From NCBI GenBank assembly GCA_937946835.1, contig CALFAV010000006.1:1-35547 (forward strand): a DNA stretch of 35,547 bases, in the 5' to 3' direction. Below the pieces are notes generated by a model. That model was not told the origin of the DNA and made no database searches. It worked only from the letters and a program-made list of their open reading frames with translations. The position numbers and the translations under genes are program-made. Positions 25,013 through 32,627 of the stretch are shown piece by piece (position 1 is the stretch's first letter; the number at the start of each line of letters is the position of its first letter). The DNA comes from an uncultured Verrucomicrobiae bacterium (GTDB taxonomy: Bacteria; Verrucomicrobiota; Verrucomicrobiia; Limisphaerales; J093).

Positions 25013-26155
25013 ATGAAACCGAGTTCCCCGCTCTTGCTCTGGCTCGCCGGCCTGGCCCTGGCCCTGGCGGCGATGGCGCATGATCGCGCCCGCACGCCGG
25101 TGCGCATCCCCGACCTTCCCGGCTATCGCACCCTCAAATGCGATTTCCACATCCACACCGTGTTCTCGGACGGCAAGGTCTGGCCGGATATACGAGCGGA
25201 GGAGGCCTGGCGGGAGGGGTTGGACGCCATCGCCATCACCGACCACATCGAGTACCAGCCGCACAAGGCCGACCTGCCCACGGCGCACAATCGCTCCTGG
25301 GAGATCGCCCACTCGCATGGCGATGTCCTGCAACTGGTCGTGATCCGCGGCTCCGAAATCACCCGGGCGATGCCCCCCGGACACCTGAACGCCATCTTTC
25401 TGACCGACGCCCGGGCGTTGGACGTCTCGGACTGGCGGGCGGCGGTGGCCGCGGCGCATCGCCAGGGGGCCTTCATCTTCTGGAACCATCCCGGCTGGAC
25501 CGGCCAGCAGCCCGACGGGGTGGCACGGTGGTACCCCGAGCACACCGAGTTGGTGACCTCGAACCAGCTCCACGGCATCGAGGTCGTCAACGGCCGCGAG
25601 TACTACCCCGAGGCCCACGCCTGGTGCCTGGAGAAAAACCTGACGATGCTCAGCAACTCCGACATCCACAACCCGCTCAACCTCGACTACGACCTGCACA
25701 CCGGCGACCACCGCCCGTTGACGCTGGTCTTTGCCCGTGACGGCAGCCCGGAGGCCATCAAGGAGGCCCTCTTCGCCCGGCGCACCGCGGTGTACTCCGG
25801 CACGCTGCTGATCGGGCAAGAGGAGTTCCTTAAACCCATCTTCGAGCGCTCGGTGCGCGTGCTCACCCCGCACCTGCGGGTGCGCGGCACGGGCCGCGCC
25901 TACGTGCAACTCCACAACGAGTCGGACCTCACCTACACCCTGCAGCCGACGGGGGAGGATGCCGACCTGAAATTCCCGCGGGAGCTGCGTCTGCCCGCGG
26001 GCCGGACCGCGCTCCTTGAGGTCCGCGGCCGGGCGGAGGACCGACAGGGCGAACGCGCCGTGCGAATGGCCTGCACGGTGACCAACCTGCTGGTGCGGCC
26101 CGGCCAGCCGCTGAGCGCCGCGCTGGAGTTCAAAGTCACGCTTCTGCCCAAGTAA
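25013..26155 (+). CDS. Exported PHP-domain metal-dependent phosphoesterase-like protein
   Basis: A 380-residue protein. Residues 1-22 form a signal peptide (LLLWLAGLALALAAMAHD). The PHP fold, a trinuclear metal-dependent phosphoesterase family, is complete: CDFHIHTVFSDG supplies H46, H48 and D53, AITDHIEY supplies D77 and H78, RGSEI supplies E115, FWNHPG supplies H159, and NSDIHN supplies D217 and H219. A beta-sandwich domain of about 110 residues follows from about 265 and ends KVTLLPK. Export distinguishes it from cytoplasmic histidinol phosphatase or polymerase-associated PHP domains, and similar secreted proteins are frequent in Verrucomicrobiota. The substrate is unknown. ATG 25013 was chosen for the signal peptide; the open frame upstream runs through the G-rich repeat and is not coding. 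It is divergent from the GH106-like gene, with which it may share a role in polymer degradation. Confidence 0.88.
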   Translation: MKPSSPLLLWLAGLALALAAMAHDRARTPVRIPDLPGYRTLKCDFHIHTVFSDGKVWPDIRAEEAWREGLDAIAITDHIEYQPHKADLPTAHNRSWEIAHSHGDVLQLVVIRGSEITRAMPPGHLNAIFLTDARALDVSDWRAAVAAAHRQGAFIFWNHPGWTGQQPDGVARWYPEHTELVTSNQLHGIEVVNGREYYPEAHAWCLEKNLTMLSNSDIHNPLNLDYDLHTGDHRPLTLVFARDGSPEAIKEALFARRTAVYSGTLLIGQEEFLKPIFERSVRVLTPHLRVRGTGRAYVQLHNESDLTYTLQPTGEDADLKFPRELRLPAGRTALLEVRGRAEDRQGERAVRMACTVTNLLVRPGQPLSAALEFKVTLLPK

Positions 26156-26339
26156 GTTCGGCGCGGACTCGCCCGGTGCCCTCTGCCGGGCGGCAGGTGG
26201 GGCAGGCCTTTCAACCAGCGTAGCCGGGGTGCAAAAATCCGCCGGCGTGCGCACCGAGACCGGTGTCGGGGCGGCACCGCTGAGACAGGGTGTCCACCAG
26301 GGCGGGGCCCTTGCCCCGGGCCGTCGGTCCGGCTCAGGA

Positions 26340-26368
26340 GCGGAGAGTCCGGCGCAAAACCTCTCCGC
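26340..26368 (+). other. Hairpin in a structured 247-base intergenic stretch
   Basis: An 8-bp perfect stem (GCGGAGAG at 26340-26347, CTCTCCGC at 26361-26368) with a 13-base loop. The surrounding gap (26156-26402) also holds a 7-bp CGCCCGG/CCGGGCG hairpin just after the PHP stop and a GGGGC-CCTT-GCCCC hairpin near 26315. None has a T-run. Apart from the FNR box downstream I recognise nothing else here. Confidence 0.4.
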
Positions 26369-26402
26369 GCGGCCCGGTCCGGCCCGGGAAAGCCGAGGGG
26401 CG

Positions 26403-26416
26403 TTGATGTAAATCAA
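26403..26416 (+). promoter_or_regulatory. FNR/Dnr-type operator upstream of the molybdoenzyme operon
   Basis: TTGATGTAAATCAA is a perfect match to the FNR consensus TTGAT-N4-ATCAA. A -10-like TACAGA (26440-26445) lies at the spacing expected for class II activation with the box centred at -41.5. The predicted start is near 26451, only two bases before the ATG at 26453. Control by an FNR- or Dnr-like regulator of the CRP family, sensing low oxygen or nitric oxide, is inferred. Confidence 0.8.
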
Positions 26417-26452
26417 GGCCGCCGCGCCGCCCGCCGTGCTACAGAGTCCACC

Positions 26453-28012
26453 ATGCAATCCTTCACCCGCTGCTGGATTCTGGCCCTGGGCGGTGGCTGG
26501 CTTTTGAGCCGGTCGGTGTCGGGCGCCGAAGTGCTGTCCCCGGAGCTTGAACGCGGGCGGGTGGTTTACGAGGCGCATTGCGCCGCCTGCCACGGCAGCA
26601 CGGGCGACGGCAACGGACCGGCGGCGGTCTGGCTTTATCCCAAGCCGCGCAACTTCAGCGCCGGCCTGTACAAAATCCAGTCCACCCCGGCCGGTTCGCT
26701 GCCCACCGACGAGGACCTGTACCGCTCGGTCACGCGGGGGCTGGGCGGCAGTTCGATGCCGGCGTTCAACTACCTGCCGGACGCGGACCGCCGGGCGGTG
26801 GTGCAGTACGTCAAGCACCTGACCGCCACGGTGGGGCCGGACGGTCGGCGGGTGAACCTCTTCGAGCAGGCCCGGGCCAACGGCACCGCGGCCCAACCCC
26901 TCCCCGTGCCGCCCGAGCCGCCGTTGACGTTCGACTCGATCGTGCGCGGCAAGGAGTTGTACGTGAGCCTGCAATGCAATTCCTGCCACGGCGAAACCGG
27001 CGCGGGGGATGGGCCCTCGGCGCCCACGCTCCAGGACAGTTTCGGCATCCCCATCCGGCCGCGGGATTTCAGCTCGGGCGCGTTTCGCGGCGGGGCGGCC
27101 GGGGCGGACCTCTACACCCGCATTGCGGTGGGCCTGGCGGGCACGCCGATGGTGGCCTACCCGGACGAGGTGCTCAAGCCACAGGACCGCTGGGCGCTGG
27201 TGCACTACATTCAGTCGCTGCGCCAAAAGGACGCCGAGGTCAACGACATCCTGGTCCCGGAAGACGGCCTGATTGTCGCCCGGCGGGTGCGGGGCGGGCT
27301 GCCGTTGGACCCGATGGACCCGGCCTGGGAACGGATCGAGAGCGTGCGCGTGCCCTTGAACCCGCTCTGGCCCGAGCCGTATCCCATCCCCGCCGTGGCC
27401 GTGCGCGCCCTGCACAACGGCCGGGAGCTGGCCCTTCTGCTTCAGTGGCGGGATGAGATTTTCGACGGCGCGCCCGTGCGGGTGGAGGACTTTCAGGACG
27501 CCGCGGCGCTGCAGTTTTCGCTCACCGGCGAGTTTCCCTTCCTGGGCATGGGCGACGTGCGTCACCCGGTCAACCTCTGGCAATGGAAGGCCGGCTGGCA
27601 ACAGGCCGTGGACGGCGCGCGCCCGGACGTGGAGACCGTGCATCCGAGCCTGCACGTGGACGTGTACCCTGATCCGCTCATGCAGGCCACGTACCGCACC
27701 GCGGAGGCGGCCGGCAACCTCCTGGCCGCCCGCACCATGAAGTCGCCGGTCGAAGACGCCAATGCCGTCGGCTTCGGCACCATCACCAGTCAGCCGCCCG
27801 CTTCCCAGAATGTGCGCGGCCGCGGGGTCTGGGTGGGCGGTTTCTGGAACGTCCTGTTTGTGCGCGAGCTCCGGTCCCGGGACCGCCAGGACGTGCAATT
27901 CGTGCCGGGGCGGCCCGTGCCGGTGGCCTTTGCCATCTGGAACGGCGCCCAGCGGGACCGCAACGGCCGCAAGGTGGTCAGCCACTGGTTCCAACTGGTG
28001 TTGAATCCGTGA
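26453..28012 (+). CDS. Dihaem cytochrome c fused to ethylbenzene dehydrogenase-type haem b gamma domain
   Basis: A 519-residue periplasmic electron-transfer subunit. A signal peptide (residues 1-24) precedes two cytochrome c domains: CAACH (43-47) with a likely axial methionine near 102 (GSSMPAF), and CNSCH (175-179) with a likely methionine near 233 (GTPMVAY). From about 295 the chain matches the haem b-binding gamma subunit of type II DMSO-reductase-family enzymes (EbdC/ClrC/NxrC type). M366 in GMGDVRHPVNLWQWK and K507 in RDRNGRKVVSHW are candidate Met/Lys haem ligands by analogy with ethylbenzene dehydrogenase. Fusing two c haems to the b-haem domain would link the alpha-beta dimer directly to soluble or membrane electron carriers. 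First gene after the FNR box; 48 bases before the alpha subunit. Confidence 0.88.
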   Translation: MQSFTRCWILALGGGWLLSRSVSGAEVLSPELERGRVVYEAHCAACHGSTGDGNGPAAVWLYPKPRNFSAGLYKIQSTPAGSLPTDEDLYRSVTRGLGGSSMPAFNYLPDADRRAVVQYVKHLTATVGPDGRRVNLFEQARANGTAAQPLPVPPEPPLTFDSIVRGKELYVSLQCNSCHGETGAGDGPSAPTLQDSFGIPIRPRDFSSGAFRGGAAGADLYTRIAVGLAGTPMVAYPDEVLKPQDRWALVHYIQSLRQKDAEVNDILVPEDGLIVARRVRGGLPLDPMDPAWERIESVRVPLNPLWPEPYPIPAVAVRALHNGRELALLLQWRDEIFDGAPVRVEDFQDAAALQFSLTGEFPFLGMGDVRHPVNLWQWKAGWQQAVDGARPDVETVHPSLHVDVYPDPLMQATYRTAEAAGNLLAARTMKSPVEDANAVGFGTITSQPPASQNVRGRGVWVGGFWNVLFVRELRSRDRQDVQFVPGRPVPVAFAIWNGAQRDRNGRKVVSHWFQLVLNP

Positions 28013-28060
28013 ATGGCCGGTCCGTTTGACGATTTTCCGAATGCTTCACCGACGCACCCG

Positions 28061-31000
28061 ATGAACACCACCCCCCTTTCCCGCCGGGATTTCCTCCAAC
28101 GCAGCGGCCTGGTCGGCGCCGGCCTGACGGCGTTGCACCTGGGCGCTCTGCGCTACCTGCAGGCCCAGGAAACCATCCCCAACCCGCTGGCGCACTACCC
28201 CGACCGGGACTGGGAGAAGATTTACCGCAACCAGTACGCGTACGACTCGAGCTTTTCCTGGGTCTGCGCGCCCAACGACACCCACAACTGCCGCGTCACC
28301 GCCCATGTCCGCAACGGCGTGATCATTCGCATGGGCGAGCAGTTTGACGTGGGCACCTATTCCGACCTGTATGGGAACAAGGCCTCCTGGAACTGGGGCA
28401 ACCGTCATTGCGCCAAGGGCTACACCTTCCACCGCGTCCTCTACGGGCCCTACCGGCTCAAGCACCCCATCGTGCGCCTGGGCTGGAAACAGTGGGCGGA
28501 CGACGGCTTTCCGACGCTGACCCGGGAGTTGCGGGCCAAATACAAGTTTGATTCCCGCGGCACCGACCGTTTCGTGCGGCTGAGCTGGGACGAAGCCTTC
28601 ACCTACATCGCGCGGGGCCTCAAGGCCATCGCCGCCCGCTACAGCGGCCCGGAGGGGGCGCGGCTGTTGGCCGAACAGGGCTACCCGCCGGAAATGATCG
28701 AGGAAATGGGCGGCGCCGGCACCCGCACCATCAAATGCCGCGGGGGCATGGGCCTGCTGGGGGTGCTGGGCAAGTACGGCATGTACCGGCTGTGCAATTC
28801 GCTGGCCCTGCTCGATGTGCACGTGCGCGGGGTCCCCCCCGAACAGGCCCGCGCCGGCCGCAACTGGTCCAACTACACCTGGCACGGCGACCAGGCCCCG
28901 GGCCATCCCTGGGTGCACGGCCTCCAAAACTCGGATTGCGACTTCAACGACCTGCGTTCCTCCAAGCTCATCATCATGAACGGGAAGAACCTGGTCGAAA
29001 ACAAGATCACCGACGCCCACTGGTTCATCGAATGCATGGAGCGCGGGGCCAGGATCGTGGTCATCGCCCCCGAATACGGCGCCCCGTCCACCAAGGCCGA
29101 TTACTGGATTCCCATTCGCCCCGCGACCGACGCCGCGCTGTGGCTGGGCGTGGCGCGGCTGCTCATCGAGCGGGGCTGGTACGACGCCGCCTTTGTCAAG
29201 CAGTTCACCGACTTCCCGCTCCTGGTGCGTGCGGACAACCTCAAGCGCCTGCGCGCGCACGAGGTTTTCCCCAACTACCGCTCGGCCCTGCCCCCCGACG
29301 GCCCCAGCAAGACCGTGCAGGGCCTCACCGACGAGCAGCACGCCAAACTGGGCGACTTCGTGGTCTGGGACGCCCGCACCAACGCCCCGAAGGCCATTCA
29401 CCGGGACCTGGTGGGCCGGCGGCTGGTCGAGGCGGGCATTGACCCGGTGCTGGACTGGAGCGGCACCCTCAAGCTGGCCGATGGCACCGAGGTCGAGGTC
29501 AAGACCGTCTGGGCCCAGTACCAGGTGCACCTGCGGGACTACGACCTGGACACCGTGGCCGAGATCACCGGCGCGCCGAAGGACTTGATCGAGCAACTGA
29601 CGAAGGACATCGCGACGATCCAGCCCTGTTCGATCCATCAGGGCGAGGGCATCAACCACTGGTTCCACGCCACCGAGGCCAACCGGGCGGCCTACCTGCC
29701 GGCCATGCTCACCGGCAACCTGGGCCGGCCCGGCGCGGGCGTGCACGGCTGGGCGGGCAACTACAAGGCCGCGCTGTTCCAGGGCTCCAAGCTGACCGGC
29801 CCCGGCTTCAAGGGCTGGGTGGCGGAAGACCCCTTCCATCCGAACCTCGACGAAAAGGCCCACGGCCGGAACATCGAGGCCCACGCCTACACCAAGGACG
29901 AGGAACCGGCGTACTGGAACCACGGCGACCTGCCGCTGATCGTGAACACCCCCCGCGAGGGCCGGAAGGTGTTCACCGGCAAGACGCACATGCCCACGCC
30001 CACCAAGGCGATGCTCTTCACCAACGTCAACCTCATCAACAACGCCAAGTGGGCCTACGGCGTCATCAAGAACGTCAACCCCCGCGTCGAGTTGATCGTG
30101 AGCATTGACACCCAGGCCACCGCCTCGGTCGAGTACTCGGACCTGGCCCTGCCGGCCAACACCTGGTGCGAGTTCCAGGACCTCGAGATCACGGCCAGTT
30201 GCTCGAACCCCTTCCTCCAAATCTGGAAGGGCGGCATCAAGCCCCTCTACGACTCGAAGGATGACCTGAGCATCCTGGCGGGTATCGCCCACGCGCTGGC
30301 CCGCGTCACCGGCGACCGGCGCTTCCGCGACTACTTCAAGTTCGAGCTGGAGGGCAAACGCCGCGTGTACCTCCAGCGCCTGCTGGACTCATGCACCACC
30401 ACCGCCGGCTACAAGCTGGACGACATCCTGGCCGGCAAGTACGGCCCGCCGGGCGGGGCGCTCATGAACTTCCGCACCTACCCGCGGATCCCCTTTCACG
30501 AGCAGATTCACGAAAGCTGGCCCTTCTACACCGAGACCGGCCGGCTCCATGCCTACACCGACGACCCCACGGCCATCCAGTGCGGCGAGAACTTCATTGT
30601 GCATCGGGAGGGACCGGAGGCCACGCCCTACCTGCCCAACGTGATCGTCAGCTCCAACCCCTGGGTGCGCCCGAACGATTTCGGCATCCCGCTCAACGCC
30701 GAGCACTGGGACGAGCGCACCGTGCGCAACGTCAAACTCCCCTGGCCCGCGGTGAAGCAGACCCAGAATTTCCTCTGGGAGCGCGGCTACCGCTTCTACT
30801 GCCTCACCCCCAAGTCCCGCCACAGCGTCCACTCCTCCTGGGCCAACGTGGACTGGCATCTGATCTGGAACTCGAACTTCGGCGACCCCTACCGGCTGGA
30901 CAAACGCCTGCCCAACGTCAGCGAGCATCAGCTCCACATGAACCCCCAGGCCGCCCGCGACCTGGGCCTCAACGACGGCGATTACGTCTATGTGGACGCC

Positions 31001-31534
31001 AACCCGGCCGACCGCCCGTACCTGGGCGCCACCCCCAGCGACCCGTTCTACAAGGTCAGTCGCCTGATGCTGCGCGTGACCTACAACGGCGCCTACCCCT
31101 ACCACGTGGTCATGATGAAGCACGGCACCTTCATCGCCACGGAGAAGACCGTGAAGGCCCAGCAGACCCGGCCGGACGGACTGTCGCTGACCGAGAACGG
31201 CTACATCGCCAACTTCCGCTTCGGCTCCCAGCAGTCCATCAACCGGAACTGGCACATGCCCATGCACCAGACCGACACGCTCTTCCACAAGGCGAAGGTC
31301 TTCATGAGCTTCATCTTCGGCGGTGAGGCGGACAACCACGCCGTCAACACCGTGCCCAAGGAATGCCTGGTGCGCATCACCAAGGCCGAGGACGGCGGCC
31401 TGGGCGGCCGGGGGTCCTGGAAGGGCGGGACCGACGGCATGTCGCCGGACGCCGAGAACGAGGTGATGCAGCACTACCTGGCCGGGGACTTCGCCACCGG
31501 CAAGGTGGCCGAGCAGGCGCCGGGATACGAATAA
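28061..31534 (+). CDS. Tat-exported molybdopterin oxidoreductase alpha subunit, periplasmic NXR/nitrate reductase-like
   Basis: A 1157-residue catalytic subunit of the type II DMSO reductase family. ATG 28061 gives a Tat signal (SRRDFLQRSGLVGAGLTAL). The Fe-S region reads C69-x3-D73-x3-C77-x39-C117, an Asp where NarG has its first Cys. The molybdenum aspartate is probably D277 in YTWHGDQAPGHP, aligning with NarG WYCDLPP. Blocks such as GRNWSNYTWHGDQAPGHPWV, GWAGNYKAALFQ and RKVFTGKTHMPTPTK closely resemble, from memory, the alpha subunit of periplasmic nitrite oxidoreductase of Nitrospira and anammox bacteria. That enzyme interconverts nitrite and nitrate; related clades reduce nitrate, perchlorate or other oxyanions. 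The substrate here is unproven; the upstream FNR box favours a reductive, low-oxygen role. The beta subunit lies about 1.1 kb downstream, beyond a reversed toxin-antitoxin pair. Confidence 0.9.
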   Translation: MNTTPLSRRDFLQRSGLVGAGLTALHLGALRYLQAQETIPNPLAHYPDRDWEKIYRNQYAYDSSFSWVCAPNDTHNCRVTAHVRNGVIIRMGEQFDVGTYSDLYGNKASWNWGNRHCAKGYTFHRVLYGPYRLKHPIVRLGWKQWADDGFPTLTRELRAKYKFDSRGTDRFVRLSWDEAFTYIARGLKAIAARYSGPEGARLLAEQGYPPEMIEEMGGAGTRTIKCRGGMGLLGVLGKYGMYRLCNSLALLDVHVRGVPPEQARAGRNWSNYTWHGDQAPGHPWVHGLQNSDCDFNDLRSSKLIIMNGKNLVENKITDAHWFIECMERGARIVVIAPEYGAPSTKADYWIPIRPATDAALWLGVARLLIERGWYDAAFVKQFTDFPLLVRADNLKRLRAHEVFPNYRSALPPDGPSKTVQGLTDEQHAKLGDFVVWDARTNAPKAIHRDLVGRRLVEAGIDPVLDWSGTLKLADGTEVEVKTVWAQYQVHLRDYDLDTVAEITGAPKDLIEQLTKDIATIQPCSIHQGEGINHWFHATEANRAAYLPAMLTGNLGRPGAGVHGWAGNYKAALFQGSKLTGPGFKGWVAEDPFHPNLDEKAHGRNIEAHAYTKDEEPAYWNHGDLPLIVNTPREGRKVFTGKTHMPTPTKAMLFTNVNLINNAKWAYGVIKNVNPRVELIVSIDTQATASVEYSDLALPANTWCEFQDLEITASCSNPFLQIWKGGIKPLYDSKDDLSILAGIAHALARVTGDRRFRDYFKFELEGKRRVYLQRLLDSCTTTAGYKLDDILAGKYGPPGGALMNFRTYPRIPFHEQIHESWPFYTETGRLHAYTDDPTAIQCGENFIVHREGPEATPYLPNVIVSSNPWVRPNDFGIPLNAEHWDERTVRNVKLPWPAVKQTQNFLWERGYRFYCLTPKSRHSVHSSWANVDWHLIWNSNFGDPYRLDKRLPNVSEHQLHMNPQAARDLGLNDGDYVYVDANPADRPYLGATPSDPFYKVSRLMLRVTYNGAYPYHVVMMKHGTFIATEKTVKAQQTRPDGLSLTENGYIANFRFGSQQSINRNWHMPMHQTDTLFHKAKVFMSFIFGGEADNHAVNTVPKECLVRITKAEDGGLGGRGSWKGGTDGMSPDAENEVMQHYLAGDFATGKVAEQAPGYE

Positions 31535-31572
31535 CCGCCGCGCGCGACTCCGCTGGCATGGGCCATGAAACG

Positions 31573-32004
31573 CTACTCCCCAACCACCACCGGCAGCAGG
31601 CCCTTGAAACCCGCCTGCTCGAAGTGCCGGTCCGTGGTGAAGGCTTCAGCGATGCCCGCGTCCGCCATGACCACAAAGCTGGCGCAGTCCACCTACCCCC
31701 AGGTCTTATCGGGACGGTCGGAGTACAGGGCCAGGGCGTGGGTTCGGATTTCGGCCGTCACGGTCACAATGCAGAATTGTGGGCAGCGCTGGAACCGCCC
31801 GAGCGATTCGACAAGTAGTGCCCGAGCCGGGGTTCGAGCCAGTCCACTTCCGGTTTCGGCAATGATCCAGTCGGTCAGGAAAACCGGGCGTCCCGCGCGT
31901 CCCAAGTGCCGCCACAAGGTGCTGGCTTTGGCATGGAGCGGGTCACGCGAGTTGAGGAGCGCCACCCAGCCGTTGGAATCAAGCAGGACCGGTTTACCGG
32001 GCAT
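31573..32004 (-). pseudogene. PIN-domain toxin (VapC-like) interrupted by an in-frame amber codon
   Basis: Reading through a TAG at 31693-31695 restores a 143-codon PIN nuclease. The first part has VLLDSNGWVALLNSRDPLH (D9) and TDWIIAET (E50); after the stop the frame continues VDCASFVVMADAG (D106) and AFTTDRHFEQAGF (D125). PIN RNases need these four acidic residues, so the 103-residue truncated product would lack two and should be inactive. The family normally reads DKTWGLVDCASF here, so a leucine codon has probably become TAG. The start at ATG 32004 overlaps the antitoxin end by 11 bases. The module lies antisense inside the molybdoenzyme operon. Readthrough or a sequencing error would be the alternatives to a pseudogene. 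Confidence 0.82.
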
Positions 32005-32227
32005 CGGTGACCCTGGGGTGTCCGTACAGGTAATGGTCAAGGTTCACCGACAGGTCGGGGATGCCGCAGTCCACGGCCAGCTCGCCGATCTTAAACGCCG
32101 GATCCAGATCCGCATCCTGAGCAGTGACGCCAGCGTCGGGTTCGACCCGCACCCTGGTGCCCTCCGGAAGGTTCGCTCCGGGTTCCAGCACCACCACGCC
32201 GTTTTTGACCGTGCCCTTGTAGCTCAT
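31994..32227 (-). CDS. DUF104/AF2212-like antitoxin
   Basis: A 77-residue protein beginning MSYKGTVKNGVVVLEPGANL, then PEGTRVRVEP. This is the small beta-barrel start typical of DUF104/AF2212-like antitoxins that pair with PIN toxins. The C-terminal part (FKIGELAVDCGIPDLSVNLD, then HYLYGHPR) is the toxin-binding tail in such pairs. The gene overlaps the PIN reading frame by 11 bases. It is divergent from the small 104-residue gene, with 54 bases between them. With the toxin broken, the antitoxin may be a remnant. Confidence 0.82.
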   Translation of the reverse strand: MSYKGTVKNGVVVLEPGANLPEGTRVRVEPDAGVTAQDADLDPAFKIGELAVDCGIPDLSVNLDHYLYGHPRVTDAR

Positions 32228-32281
32228 GGTCGGGAGCAATTTACTGCCGAACCCGGCCTTCTGGCAATCACCCCTTGAACC

Positions 32282-32596
32282 ATGCCCAAACACGAGACCG
32301 ATCCCGAGGACCCGATGGAACTGTGCGGCGTGGGTCTGCTCACCGCCGAGGACACCAGCGAGACCATGACCGAGTGTTTCATCGAGGAGTTCCTGCGCCT
32401 GGGCTACGACGCCGAACGGCTGCTGGCCCTGTTCCGCAACCCCTTTTACACCGGCGTGAACATGGTCCTGCAGAACCGCGGCGAGGAGTTTGTCCGCCGC
32501 AAGATCGCCGAGGTCTTCGGCTGGTGGGGCCGGCCGGTCGCGTGGGCGAGTGCGCCCACCCCTTCGCAGGTCCCCCCACCGGAGGTCACGCCCTGA
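32282..32596 (+). CDS. Small conserved accessory protein of the molybdoenzyme operon
   Basis: A 104-residue soluble protein. The core DPMELCGVGLLTAEDTSETM, ECFIEEFLRLGYDAERLLAL and FRNPFYTGVNMVLQNRGEEF is helical and acidic. The last 20 residues are proline-rich and probably disordered. There is no signal peptide, membrane segment or cofactor motif, and only two cysteines. I recall similar short reading frames beside type II molybdoenzyme genes in other phyla, so an assembly or maturation role is likely, but none is known to me. It lies between the alpha and beta genes, 31 bases before beta. The start ATG is the only reasonable one. Confidence 0.75.
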   Translation: MPKHETDPEDPMELCGVGLLTAEDTSETMTECFIEEFLRLGYDAERLLALFRNPFYTGVNMVLQNRGEEFVRRKIAEVFGWWGRPVAWASAPTPSQVPPPEVTP

Positions 32597-32627
32597 ACCG
32601 GAAAACCGTCCCTTCTCCCGCGTACTT

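Noticed and set aside
22018-25083. 1021-codon plus-strand frame opposite the GH106-like gene
   Set aside because: Composition typical of a shadow frame; the minus strand encodes the recognised glycosidase.
26255-26345. Possible thiamine pyrophosphate riboswitch (GCTGAGA with flanking GGGG)
   Set aside because: The second conserved half (ACCTGA...GGTAATACC-like) is missing and the downstream genes are unrelated to thiamine.
24986-30292. Minus-strand frames of 1002 and 748 codons opposite the PHP, cytochrome and alpha-subunit genes
   Set aside because: They have no starts supported by context and no motifs; the plus-strand genes have haem, Tat and Mo signatures.
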